The notes: generated from the letters alone by a model not told the origin. A stretch of DNA of 18,025 nt from CADCVW01 sp035644935 (GCA_035644935.1 DASQNO010000106.1:1-18025); one strand, 5' to 3'. Counted from the first letter of the stretch, positions 7,328 through 14,826 are shown. Made by a program: numbers and translations.

Positions 7328-8566
7328 ATGCCCCGCATCGTTATGAAGTTCGGCGGCACCTCCATGGCGGGGATCGAGCGGATCCGCGCCGTCGCCGCGC
7401 GCGTCAAGGAGGAGGCGGACGCCGGCAACCAGGTCTGCGTCGTCGTCTCGGCGATGGCTGGGGAGACCGACCGCTTGGTTCAGTTCTGCCGCGAGGCGTC
7501 CTCGCTCTACGACCCCGGCGAATACGACGTCGTGGTCGCGTCCGGCGAACAGGTGACTTCCGGCCTGCTCGCGATCACGCTGCAGGGCATGGGCCTGTCC
7601 GCGCGTAGCTGGATGGGCTGGCAGCTCCTGCGCACCGATGGCGCCCACGGCAACGCCCGCATCGACGCCATCGACGGCGCGGAGCTGGATCGCGCGCTGA
7701 CAGGCGGGCAGATCGCGGTGATCCCGGGGTTTCAGGGGATCAGCGGCGAAGGCCGCGTCGCGACTCTGGGCCGCGGCGGCTCCGACACCTCCGCCGTGGC
7801 GATGGCGGCTGGGCTCCGCGCCGACCGCTGCGACATCTACACCGACGTCCGCGGCGTCTACACAACCGATCCGCGCATCGTGCCGCGCGCGCGCCTGCTC
7901 GCCGCCGTCACCTACGAAGAGATGCTGGAACTGGCGTCGGTGGGTGCCAAGGTGCTGCAGACGCGGTCGGTCGGGCTTGCCATGCGCGAGAAGCTCAGGC
8001 TCAGGGTTTTGTCTTCGTTCGAGGACGCGGCCGGCACCATGATCGTGCCGGAGGAGGAACTGGTGCAATACGGCATGGAACGGCTGACCGTCACGGGCAT
8101 CGCCTACGACAAGAACGAGGCTAAGATCACGCTGACCGGCGTTCCCGACGCAGCCGGCGCGCCCGCACGGATCTTCGCGCCGCTGGCCGACGCCAATGTC
8201 AACGTCGACGTGATCGTGCAGAACGTCGCGGGGCCGCAAGGCACGATCGACCTGACCTTCACCGTTCCCGCCGCCGAATTGCCGCGCGCAACGGACATTT
8301 TGCGCCGCGAACAGGCGCAAATGGGTTTCCAGACGCTCTTCTTCGACGCCGATATCTGCAAGGTCAGCGTCGTGGGGGTCGGAATGCGCTCCAATGCAGG
8401 GGTCGCGGCGACGATGTTCAAGGCGCTGGGCGACCGCGGCATCCACATCCACGCCATCACCACCAGCGAGATCCGCGTCTCCGTGCTGATCCCCCGCGAC
8501 TACACCGAACTCGCCGTCCGCGTTCTGCACACCGCCTACGGCCTGGACGCGAAGGACGCGGCATGA
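7328..8566 (+). CDS. lysC: aspartate kinase
   Basis: Aspartate kinase phosphorylates L-aspartate, the first step toward lysine, threonine, methionine and diaminopimelate. The protein has 412 residues, typical of the monofunctional class with two C-terminal ACT domains. Kinase motifs are KFGGTS at 7-12, VASGEQ further on, GRGGSDTSA at 148-156, and 'TDVRGVYTTDPR' shortly after. The ACT region (about 264-412) contains 'VVGVGMRSNAGVAATMFKALGDRGIHIHAITTSEIRVSVLI', so feedback control by lysine and/or threonine is likely. ATG 7328 is chosen because MPRIVMKFGG is the family N-terminus; an upstream ATG at 7295 lies next to the REP element. The 3' end overlaps the next gene by 4 bp (ATGA). An internal start near codons 246-250 is possible. 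Confidence 0.96.
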   Translation: MPRIVMKFGGTSMAGIERIRAVAARVKEEADAGNQVCVVVSAMAGETDRLVQFCREASSLYDPGEYDVVVASGEQVTSGLLAITLQGMGLSARSWMGWQLLRTDGAHGNARIDAIDGAELDRALTGGQIAVIPGFQGISGEGRVATLGRGGSDTSAVAMAAGLRADRCDIYTDVRGVYTTDPRIVPRARLLAAVTYEEMLELASVGAKVLQTRSVGLAMREKLRLRVLSSFEDAAGTMIVPEEELVQYGMERLTVTGIAYDKNEAKITLTGVPDAAGAPARIFAPLADANVNVDVIVQNVAGPQGTIDLTFTVPAAELPRATDILRREQAQMGFQTLFFDADICKVSVVGVGMRSNAGVAATMFKALGDRGIHIHAITTSEIRVSVLIPRDYTELAVRVLHTAYGLDAKDAA

Positions 8567-9612
8567 ACATCGAAGGCTTGATCGCGGACGTCCTGCCCGG
8601 CGGCAGGCGCAAGCTTGACCAGCTGATGGCGCGCGGCACCGACTTCCTCGGGTCCGAGGTCGCGATCATGGGCGGTGCCATGTCGTGGGTCTCCGAACGC
8701 CACCTTGTCGCAGCGCTCTCCAACGCCGGCGCCTTCGGCGTCCTCGCCTGCGGCGCCATGACCCCCGCCCTGCTCGACACGGAAATCACCGAGACGAAGG
8801 CGCGCACCGACAAGCCCTTCGGCGTCAACCTCATCACCATGCACCCGCAGCTGTCGGACCTCATCGACATCTGCTCCCGGCACGGCGTCACCCACATCGT
8901 GCTGGCCGGCGGCCTGCCCCCGGGCGGCGCCATCGAGCGCATCAAGGCGTCCGGAGCCAAGCTCATCGCCTTCGCCCCGGCGCTTTCCCTGGCCAAGAAG
9001 CTCATCCGCTCCGGCGCCGACGCGCTGGTGATCGAAGGCATGGAGGCCGGCGGCCATATCGGCCCCGTCTCCACCTCCGTCCTGGTGCAGGAAATCCTCC
9101 CCTACGTGTCCGAGCAGGTGCCCGTCTTCGTCGCGGGCGGCATCGGCCGCGGCGAGGCCATCGCCGGCTACCTCGAGATGGGCGCGGCCGGCGTGCAGCT
9201 CGGCACGCGCTTCGTTTGCGCGACGGAGTCGATTGCCCACCCCAATTTCAAGCGCGCCTTCATCCGCGCTTCGGCGCGCGACGCCGTGCCATCGGTTCAG
9301 CTCGACCCCCGCCTGCCCGTCATCCCCGTGCGTGCGCTCCGGAACAAGGAGACCGAGGCGTTCACCGCCAAGCAGCGCGAGATCGCTGCGCACTTGGACG
9401 AGCAGCGCCTGGAGATGAGCGAAGCCCAGCTTCAGATCGAACATTATTGGGCCGGAGCGCTGCGCCGCGCGGTGGTGGACGGCGACGTCGAAAGCGGCTC
9501 CGTCATGGCGGGCCAGTCAGTTGGCATGGTTAAGAAGGAGGAGCCTGCCGCCGACATCATCCGAACTTTGCTGAACGAAGCCGCGCATGCGCTGGAACGG
9601 CGCGCAGCCTAG
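8563..9612 (+). CDS. nitronate monooxygenase-like FMN flavoprotein (NAD(P)H-dependent flavin oxidoreductase family)
   Basis: The protein has 349 residues and a TIM-barrel architecture related to nitronate monooxygenase and enoyl-ACP reductase FabK. Visible signatures are 'GGAMSWVSERHLVAALSNAGAFGVLACG' near the N-terminus, 'GVNLITMHP', and 'VIEGMEAGGHIG' with His165 at the position of the catalytic-region His in the family. 'VFVAGGIGRGEAIAGYLEMGAAGVQLGTRFV' forms the FMN phosphate site. The C-terminus 'SVMAGQSVGMVKKEEPAADIIRTL' is the usual tail. Family members oxidise nitronates or reduce quinones or enoyl-ACP; the substrate here is not determinable. It starts inside lysC (ATGA overlap), so it is co-translated with aspartate kinase. 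Confidence 0.9.
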   Translation: MNIEGLIADVLPGGRRKLDQLMARGTDFLGSEVAIMGGAMSWVSERHLVAALSNAGAFGVLACGAMTPALLDTEITETKARTDKPFGVNLITMHPQLSDLIDICSRHGVTHIVLAGGLPPGGAIERIKASGAKLIAFAPALSLAKKLIRSGADALVIEGMEAGGHIGPVSTSVLVQEILPYVSEQVPVFVAGGIGRGEAIAGYLEMGAAGVQLGTRFVCATESIAHPNFKRAFIRASARDAVPSVQLDPRLPVIPVRALRNKETEAFTAKQREIAAHLDEQRLEMSEAQLQIEHYWAGALRRAVVDGDVESGSVMAGQSVGMVKKEEPAADIIRTLLNEAAHALERRAA

Positions 9613-10928
9613 AGCGGCTTGACCGTCGAGATCCACTGCCGAGAAGCCCAGCACTGCCGTCCCTGATGCGACACGCTGACCCAACCCGGGTCAGCGCCCA
9701 GCACCTTGACCGCATCGCCGCGGGACAAACGGCGCACCGTTTCCCCGTCGTCCGCGGGGACCGCCCGGCAGTTGAGCAGGCTGGCCGTGACGAATGCAAC
9801 GTCGCTCGCCGTAGACGGCCTTGCCGCGACCGAGGCGATCCGCTGTTCGTTCACCGGCGCCGGCCGGGTGCCTGCGTCCTGCGTACGCAGTTCGGGCCGG
9901 TAAGCGATACGATCCCCTCCGCTGGGGCCCCGATCCACCATCGCCGCCGCAAGTACGAAGCCGCCGAAAACGGTCGCCGCGACAAGGCCGCCGTGCCTTT
10001 CCAGAAAGCTGCGCGAGGGAACTGACGTCCGCGGCGGCGGCGACGGTTCAGCGGCGTTTTCGGGCGGCGCCGGAGTGTCCGCGGTTCGCGTCCTCAGAAG
10101 TTCAAGGCCGGAAGCGGTCGCTGCCTGGGCTTTTCCCCGGATCGCATCGCGCCAGCCAGGCCGGGCCTCCGGAGACGCCGGCTTCGAGTTCGTCCTATCG
10201 TCCGAGATCATCCGACCGGTGGATGGGTCCCAGGTTATCCCTGGAAACTCCTCGTCCATGAAGTCCGGAATGACCGGGTATCTTACCCGCGGCGGTGTCG
10301 GGGGGCTCGGCAGCCGCTCCTCAAGGAAGTCCGCGCCACGATCGACATGGGCCTCTTCTTCACCCCGGTGATGTGAACGGGGCGTCGGTGCTGGCGTTTC
10401 CGGCTCAGGTCGCAGGCTCTGCAGAACGTCTTGGATAGGCAGTGCGGCGCCGTCGTCCTTCCGCCCCTGAAGACCTTCAGCCTCGCTCCGCGCATCGTCC
10501 AGCAGCGACTCGTCTTCAGCCGGACGCGCGGCGAACGCCTCTTCGGTCATGCTCAGTTCGACCGCAGGCGCCGGGATGTTCTCGCGAATCGGAAACTCGA
10601 CTTGGCCGTCCTTCAATTGCTCCGGCGACGCAGGGGCCGTTTGCATCTCCGAAGCCGATGTCGCGTCGGAAGGCGGTTCGGCTTCGGCCTGCGGCACTGA
10701 CCCGACCTGTTCGACCGAGGCGGGCGGCTCCGCCTGCCATACAACGCGGTAGCGTTTGGGCGCCGTCCATCCGCTAAATGCGGTGCGTACGAGATCGAGG
10801 CCGCAGCGCCGACATCGCGTGAAGTAATAGCCGTCGTTCCATCGGACCATCAGATCGGTCTTGTGGCGCCCGAGCGCGCACAGAAGCGGCAAAGTCGCGT
10901 GGCGCGGCCGAGGGTGCGCCGCAGTCAA
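9609..10928 (-). CDS. zinc-ribbon / single-TM / SH3-domain protein
   Basis: This is a 439-residue three-part protein. The N-terminus has a probable zinc site (C17, H22, C39, C42 in 'CALGRHK...CRRCG'). Residues 60-310 are Pro/Glu/Asp-rich and look disordered. One hydrophobic segment at about 313-333 ('GLVAATVFGGFVLAAAMV') is a likely membrane anchor. Residues 375-435 resemble a bacterial SH3-like domain ('ASLLNCRAVPADDGETVRRLSRGDAVKVLGADPGWVSVSHQGRQCWASRQWI'), which in other proteins often contacts peptidoglycan. This order predicts a cytosolic zinc ribbon and a periplasmic SH3. The start is TTG 10928; no ATG exists before residue 27. Its stop shares a CTAG with the convergent flavoprotein stop. 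The function is unknown. Confidence 0.78.
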   Translation of the reverse strand: MTAAHPRPRHATLPLLCALGRHKTDLMVRWNDGYYFTRCRRCGLDLVRTAFSGWTAPKRYRVVWQAEPPASVEQVGSVPQAEAEPPSDATSASEMQTAPASPEQLKDGQVEFPIRENIPAPAVELSMTEEAFAARPAEDESLLDDARSEAEGLQGRKDDGAALPIQDVLQSLRPEPETPAPTPRSHHRGEEEAHVDRGADFLEERLPSPPTPPRVRYPVIPDFMDEEFPGITWDPSTGRMISDDRTNSKPASPEARPGWRDAIRGKAQAATASGLELLRTRTADTPAPPENAAEPSPPPRTSVPSRSFLERHGGLVAATVFGGFVLAAAMVDRGPSGGDRIAYRPELRTQDAGTRPAPVNEQRIASVAARPSTASDVAFVTASLLNCRAVPADDGETVRRLSRGDAVKVLGADPGWVSVSHQGRQCWASRQWISTVKPL

Positions 10929-10973
10929 GCGCGCGCCGTCCGAACGACGTGACCGGCTGCTGATGCGGCGGGC

Positions 10974-11297
10974 CTAGAAATCGAAGTCATTGAATCTTGC
11001 CGGGGCGCGCCGGGACTGGGGCGAGCCGCCGCTCGTGCCGAATGCCCCTTCGATAAAGGCCAAACGCGCGCCAACGTCAAAATGATAGAGATTGATGAAG
11101 TCGTGAAACTTATAGATCGAGACGCACTGGACGACGAAGCCGGGAACAGCCGATCGGAGATCGCTTGCGAGCAGCGCATCGCGGCATTGCGTGTACCTGA
11201 CCGCGGATGGGCGCGGCGGCGATCCGGACGATGCGACAACACGAAGCAGCTGTTCCATTTCCTTCAGGACGACTCCCGTCGTCGCTTTATCATTCAC
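10974..11297 (-). CDS. hypothetical protein, 107 residues
   Basis: This is a small soluble protein with no signal peptide or membrane helix and no domain I can name with certainty. The stretch 'PPRPSAVRYTQCRDALLASDLRSAVPGFVVQCVSIYKFHDFINLYHFDVGARLAFIEGAF' is compact, Cys- and aromatic-containing and looks like a folded conserved core; 'RAPARFNDFDF' ends the chain. The start is GTG 11297 (MNDKATTGVVLKEMEQLLRVV) without a good ribosome site; ATG 11258 is in frame inside. It lies between the bactofilin and the zinc-ribbon/SH3 gene, all on the minus strand, 45 nt before the latter. Whether it is functionally tied to them is open. Confidence 0.65.
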   Translation of the reverse strand: MNDKATTGVVLKEMEQLLRVVASSGSPPRPSAVRYTQCRDALLASDLRSAVPGFVVQCVSIYKFHDFINLYHFDVGARLAFIEGAFGTSGGSPQSRRAPARFNDFDF

Positions 11298-11337
11298 GAT
11301 CGTTCGTCATTTCCGATTGTTCTTGCCGCAGCGTGGT

Positions 11338-11359
11338 GCCCGCGTGTCGCCACGCGGGC
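11338..11359 (-). terminator. hairpin downstream of the bactofilin gene
   Basis: GCCCGCGTG/CACGCGGGC forms a 9-bp perfect stem with loop TCGC, only 8 nt past the bactofilin stop. There is no T-tract on either side, so it could be an attenuating or RNA-stabilising hairpin rather than a classical terminator. Confidence 0.5.
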
Positions 11360-11367
11360 GGTTCCGC

Positions 11368-11859
11368 CTAGTCGATGAACACGGCTTCGATCGCGGGCTC
11401 GCTTTTGGGTTCGACCAGCTTGAGCTTGCCGACGTCCTCTTCGACCGCGCGGTACTTCATCGATCCTTCGATCACGCCGCCGTTGGCAACACGCAGTCGC
11501 GAATACAGCACGTCGCCCGTGACACGAGCTGTCGCTTCAATCGCCAGGTCACGGGTCTCGACGGCTCCGTCCACCGTTCCCGACACGCGGACGCGGTCGG
11601 CGTAGATGCTGCCCGACACGGCGCTGTTCTCGCCCAGGATCAGCGTCGCGCAGCGAACGTCGCCCTTGACGCGACCTTCGATGTGCAGGTCGACCGATGC
11701 TTCGATATTGCCGGTGATGGTGATGTCGGCGCCGATCACCGACATCTGCTTGACCTCACCGCTCCGGTCCCGATTGTCGAGATCTTCCATGTTGTCCCCT
11801 CTCCCCAGACCCTCGGGCGCGGTGGGTAGACCGTCGCGGGTCCTTGCATATGGCTTCAT
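11368..11859 (-). CDS. bactofilin (polymer-forming cytoskeletal protein)
   Basis: This is a 163-residue bactofilin (DUF583 fold). After a flexible N-terminus (1-38) come short glycine-turn repeats forming a right-handed beta-helix at about 40-140: 'SVIGADITITGNIEASVDLHIEGRVKGDVRCATLILGENSAVSGSIYADRVRVSGTVDGAVETRDLAIEATARVTGDVLYSRLRVANGGVIEGSM'. A charged tail follows. Bactofilins self-assemble into membrane-associated filaments that position cell-wall enzymes. ATG 11859 has a good ribosome site (GGGGA). A shorter start at Met24 is possible. No M23 peptidase, the common bactofilin neighbour, is present nearby. It is divergent from the DUF6481 gene across 256 nt that hold nothing I can name. 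Confidence 0.92.
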   Translation of the reverse strand: MKPYARTRDGLPTAPEGLGRGDNMEDLDNRDRSGEVKQMSVIGADITITGNIEASVDLHIEGRVKGDVRCATLILGENSAVSGSIYADRVRVSGTVDGAVETRDLAIEATARVTGDVLYSRLRVANGGVIEGSMKYRAVEEDVGKLKLVEPKSEPAIEAVFID

Positions 11860-12115
11860 GATCTATCCCCTTGTTTCGATACGCGTTGGGCAGGCGGTCA
11901 ACGGCGACCTCTGGACAGTGGCGTACATCACGTCGGGCACCGGCTCAAAACACTTTTCTCGGCCCATCGGGGATTGAACTGATCTGGCACAAAGCCGCGG
12001 AACAGTCCTACAGCCGCGGCGCGGGTTGTAAGATCGGCGCTGTTGGCGCAGGGCGCGACGGTGGACGTCGCGGATGCGGCGACGCCTTTGCAATCACCGG
12101 AGAATCCATCTCGTC

Positions 12116-12478
12116 ATGAAGTCCTACAAGGATCCGTCATTCCAGGATCGAGTTGGCAGCGCCGCGCAGGCCAAGCAGAAGGCCCTGGAGCGGTTGAAGG
12201 CCAAGCCGCCGATCGACGAATCGGTGATCGCCGAGCGCCGGGCGCGGGCCGAAGCCAAGGAAGCCGCGGAAGCGGCCAAGCGCGCCGCCAAGATCGAAGC
12301 CAAGCGGCTGGAGGACGAGGCGCGCGCCGCGGCCGAGGCCGAGCGGATCGCGCGGGAAGCGGCCGAAGCCGAGGCCGCCGCAGCGGAAGCGGCGGCGCGG
12401 GCACCGAAGAAGCTGACCGATGCGGAGAAGAAGGCGGCGCGCGACGCGCGCTACGCCGCCCGCAAGAAGCGCAAGTAA
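12116..12478 (+). CDS. DUF6481 family protein
   Basis: The protein has 120 residues. The N-terminus MKSYKDPSFQDRV and the C-terminus 'DAEKKAARDARYAARKKRK' match what I recall of DUF6481 proteins in sphingomonads. Residues 40-105 are almost entirely Ala, Glu, Lys and Arg, predicting one long, highly charged helix or coiled coil. The basic tail suggests nucleic-acid or ribosome contact, but this is inference. ATG 12116 is preferred over an upstream in-frame start at 12074 because the conserved N-terminus begins there; GGAG lies about 13 nt upstream, a rather long spacing. A strong hairpin follows 13 nt after the stop. Confidence 0.82.
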   Translation: MKSYKDPSFQDRVGSAAQAKQKALERLKAKPPIDESVIAERRARAEAKEAAEAAKRAAKIEAKRLEDEARAAAEAERIAREAAEAEAAAAEAAARAPKKLTDAEKKAARDARYAARKKRK

Positions 12479-12491
12479 CCCGTCAGACGCA

Positions 12492-12525
12492 CAAAGGGCC
12501 GGAAGTTCTCACCACCGGCCCTTTG
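12492..12525. terminator. bidirectional intrinsic-type terminator
   Basis: CAAAGGGCCGG (12492-12502) pairs perfectly with CCGGCCCTTTG (12515-12525) around a 12-nt loop. It lies between two convergent genes (stops at 12478 and 12536). The A/T ends of the stem give a short U-run on both transcripts, so it can serve both. Confidence 0.8.
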
Positions 12526-12535
12526 ATCGGTTGGC

Positions 12536-13060
12536 TTATCTGCAGCGCACGTTGTTGCGGTCGATCGCCCTGCCGCCGATGCCGCCCGCGACCGCGCCGA
12601 TGATCGTGCCCAGCGTGTTGCTGCCGCCCGGCGCAATGATGTTGCCCAGGACGCCGCCAGCGAGGCCGCCGACGATCAGGCCGGTCGTGCCGTCCGGACG
12701 GCGGCAATAATATTGGCCGTTCTGACCCCGGTAGACGCGATCGCTGGAACCCAGGCGACGCTCCTGATACTGGCTGCCGCTCCGGTAGTAATTGTCGGCG
12801 TAGTAGCCGCTCTGGCCGGGCTCGGGCCGATTATAGTCGTAGTTGCGGAACTGCCGGTAGTCGCGACGTACCTGCTTGATTTCCCGCTGGCACTGGCGCT
12901 GGATGCGCTGGCGCTCGCGCTGGGACATCGAACGCTGACGGTCGGCGCGGCACTCGGCGCGGATCTGCTGGACGGCCTGGCGCTGCGTCTGCGCCTCGGC
13001 AGGCACGGCTGCCGGCAAAGCCACGGCGGCAAGTGCGGCGGATAGGAACACGTTGCGCAT
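12536..13060 (-). CDS. secreted protein with glycine-zipper (17 kDa antigen-like) C-terminus
   Basis: The protein has 174 residues. A Sec signal peptide occupies 1-24 (MRNVFLSAALAAVALPAAVPAEAQ). Next comes an Arg/Gln-rich helical stretch (25-70) and a Tyr/Gly/Arg-rich linker with 'GQNGQYYCRRPDGTTG'. Two glycine-zipper segments follow, 'GLIVGGLAGGVLGNII' and 'LGTIIGAVAGGIGGRAI', of the type found in rickettsial 17 kDa surface antigen-like proteins. Those segments usually insert in or associate with the outer membrane; no lipobox cysteine is seen at the cleavage site. ATG 13060 has AGGAG 9 nt upstream, which decides against longer forms. Confidence 0.85.
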   Translation of the reverse strand: MRNVFLSAALAAVALPAAVPAEAQTQRQAVQQIRAECRADRQRSMSQRERQRIQRQCQREIKQVRRDYRQFRNYDYNRPEPGQSGYYADNYYRSGSQYQERRLGSSDRVYRGQNGQYYCRRPDGTTGLIVGGLAGGVLGNIIAPGGSNTLGTIIGAVAGGIGGRAIDRNNVRCR

Positions 13061-13730
13061 GATGAAAACTCCTGGAACTCGGCCCGCGTGGGTAGCGGGT
13101 CGTTGGGAGAACGAAGCAGGCGGCGGGGGGTTGCGTGAACCGGACATAACGGCGCGTTCACCTGGGGTTCGCGTGGCGGCCGTCCGAGGGGCCGGACGTC
13201 GGGGACGCGTTCACGATGTTGACCGCCCCGCCCGCCCCGATGTCGCGCAATATCACGACCGCGGCATCGTGGTGCTGCCGGTGGCGCGCTGGGCGGCGAG
13301 GATGCGGCGGATTGTTGGCGCCGGCGGCGGCGGGAGCCTGACCGCCAGCCGCACCTAGAGAGCAAAGGTCGCGCTGAAGTCGCACCAGCGAAGGTCGCGG
13401 CGTCCGCACGGTGAAAGCGAAGAAAGGCGGCACGGAGGGCGGCGGCGGGGTCCAACCATCCTCGCGCACGGCCAGGGGAACGCGGGCCAGGAGATTTGGG
13501 CGCGAGTCGCTCATGGTGCGAGCCAACCTGATCGGTTCGGTGTAGGAAAGTGTTTATCTGCTTCTTCGGTTCGCAAGGGAGGCGCTGCCGTTTCGTCACG
13601 GATGCGGGCCGCCGGCAGGTCGAGCCAGGCGTCGACGCCGGAGCGCCGCCAAATTCTTCGCTTAACGGCTGCTTGGCTTGCGCGCGGTTTTGCTTTCTGC
13701 TGTCTTCGGCTGGGATCCAGGGGGGAAATC
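13061..13730. other. 670-nt gene-poor stretch
   Basis: No gene is supported with confidence. The left half (13061-13514) is GC-rich and holds one doubtful minus-strand ORF, listed separately. The right half (13515-13730) is locally lower in GC, around TAGGAAAGTGTTTATCTG and AAATTCTTCGCTTAACGG. It is the natural place for the promoter of the secreted protein at 13731, though I see no confident -35/-10 pair. Confidence 0.5.
13158..13514 (-). CDS. doubtful hypothetical ORF, possibly a degraded gene
   Basis: This is an open frame of 118 residues starting MSDSRPNLLARVPLAVREDGWTP. That beginning looks like a genuine protein N-terminus, and third positions are G/C-rich early and late. The middle (PPPPSVPPFFAF, 'QAPAAAGANNPPHPRRPARHRQ') is low-complexity and unlike a folded domain, so a frameshifted remnant is as likely as a real gene. 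ATG 13514 lacks a good ribosome site. I recognise no family. Confidence 0.25.
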   Translation of the reverse strand: MSDSRPNLLARVPLAVREDGWTPPPPSVPPFFAFTVRTPRPSLVRLQRDLCSLGAAGGQAPAAAGANNPPHPRRPARHRQHHDAAVVILRDIGAGGAVNIVNASPTSGPSDGRHANPR

Positions 13731-14450
13731 ATGAACTTCAAACCGTTCGTCGCGGCGACCTTGACGGCAGCGCTCGTTTTCGCTGCTCCAGCCACGGCGC
13801 AGGAAGCCGCTGTTGGAGGAGCTCCCGTCGCCGGGGCAGCCGCCACGTGCGAACTGCACGTCTGGCCGACCGAGAATTATCTCGGCATCAACATGGGCCT
13901 GCTTTCGGGTTTCGGAGCGCTCGGCGCACTGGCCGACATGGCGGCGCACAAGGGCAAGGTGAAGACCGTCAAGGATCTGATGGCCGAGTATCTGGGGCCG
14001 CAAGTGCAGATGGAGGAGCTGGAGAAAGCCGGGCTTACCCAGAAGCTTAAGCTTGCCGACTACCGCGTCGTCGTTCACGAGCCGACGCCGTTCAACGAGG
14101 ACCTGAAGGACAATCCCGAGTTGAAGGCCAAGGCCGCGGCGATGAACGCGAAGCTCAAGTCCAAGCAGCGTATGAGCGATTCGACGCACCCCTGCTATGC
14201 CGAGCTCATCACGACGCACATCTTCTACCACAAGGCGATGATGTACGGCAGCAACCTGTTCACCGGCTGGACCTATCGCGAGTTCGGCGACAAGCCGACC
14301 GCGACCAAGGTGGCGAGCGGACAGGTGAAGAACCCGCTCGAGCACTTCCCGCCCAAAGACGCGGCCCAGGTGGAAACCGCCAAGCTCGAGCTGCGCGATG
14401 CGTATGCCAAGGACTTTGCGGAGTACGTCGAGAAGAAGGTGAAGCCTTAG
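13731..14450 (+). CDS. secreted protein of unknown function
   Basis: The protein has 239 residues. A signal peptide spans about 1-22 (MNFKPFVAATLTAALVFAAPATAQ, cleavage after ATA or TAQ). The mature protein is Lys/Glu-rich and carries two cysteines, in 'ATCELHVWPTENYLG' and 'THPCYAELITTHIFYHKAMMYGSNLFTGWTYREFGD', that could form a disulfide. The second block, rich in His, Tyr and Phe, is the most conserved-looking part. The C-terminus is a charged helix ending VEKKVKP. I know no named domain. ATG 13731 has a strong GGGGGGAAATC ribosome site. It converges with the KTSC-domain gene. Confidence 0.8.
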   Translation: MNFKPFVAATLTAALVFAAPATAQEAAVGGAPVAGAAATCELHVWPTENYLGINMGLLSGFGALGALADMAAHKGKVKTVKDLMAEYLGPQVQMEELEKAGLTQKLKLADYRVVVHEPTPFNEDLKDNPELKAKAAAMNAKLKSKQRMSDSTHPCYAELITTHIFYHKAMMYGSNLFTGWTYREFGDKPTATKVASGQVKNPLEHFPPKDAAQVETAKLELRDAYAKDFAEYVEKKVKP

Positions 14451-14507
14451 TCGCTTGCGCCGTGACCCGGCGGGTCGCGGCGAGGTCGTGGTGCTGAAGC
14501 GGCCGGC

Positions 14508-14765
14508 TCACGATGGCGCGAAGCGGCGGCGGGCGGCGCGGGTGAAGGGGTAGCGGGGCTTGACCGCCGCCGTGACGAAGGCGCCGATCGAGGGCGCGGC
14601 GAGCAGCGCGGCGTACACCTCCGGCGGCACGCCGCGGTAGGAATAGCGGTCCCCGCCCTTGTACCAGATGTCGAGCACACGCGCGGCCGGGTCGTATTCG
14701 ACGCGGGCGACGGCGGTGGAGGTGACGAGGGGCATGCTGCGTTTCGCTCCGGCGGCTGACGCCAT
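14508..14765 (-). CDS. KTSC-domain protein
   Basis: The protein has 85 residues, almost all one KTSC domain: 'VTSTAVARVEYDPAARVLDIWYKGGDRYSYRGVPPEVYAALLAAPSIGAFVTAAVKPRYPF'. The family name comes from the K-T-S-C consensus; here the final positions read A-A-V-K, so some signature residues differ. KTSC domains occur alone or attached to lysyl-tRNA-synthetase-like and other proteins, and their role is not firmly known. Start 14765 (MASAAGAKRSMPL) has GAGGT 9 nt upstream; ATG 14735 (MPLVTSTAV) is the alternative and has GGAG 11 nt upstream. It is divergent from the HNH gene by about 60 nt. Confidence 0.8.
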   Translation of the reverse strand: MASAAGAKRSMPLVTSTAVARVEYDPAARVLDIWYKGGDRYSYRGVPPEVYAALLAAPSIGAFVTAAVKPRYPFTRAARRRFAPS

Positions 14766-14826
14766 TGCAGCAAGACCTCGGCCGGCGGCAACCAGGCGGT
14801 TACCTTTGCGCGGCTAGCGTCTCGTG

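Noticed and set aside
7091..8530. Minus-strand open frame of 479 codons opposite lysC
   Set aside because: It mirrors lysC. Its composition (Asp, Arg, Gly, His and Val repeats) is that of a GC-rich antisense shadow, and lysC motifs are certain on the plus strand.
8536..9444. Minus-strand open frame of 302 codons opposite the flavoprotein
   Set aside because: It is an antisense shadow of a clearly recognised gene.
13053..13358. Plus-strand 101-codon frame in the gene-poor stretch
   Set aside because: It is Gly/Arg-rich, has no ribosome site, and begins opposite the start of a well-supported gene.
12676..13599. Minus-strand 307-codon frame spanning the glycine-zipper gene start and the gene-poor stretch
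   Set aside because: It reads the 5' part of the glycine-zipper gene out of frame and is Arg/Pro/Ser-rich throughout, so it is not protein-like.
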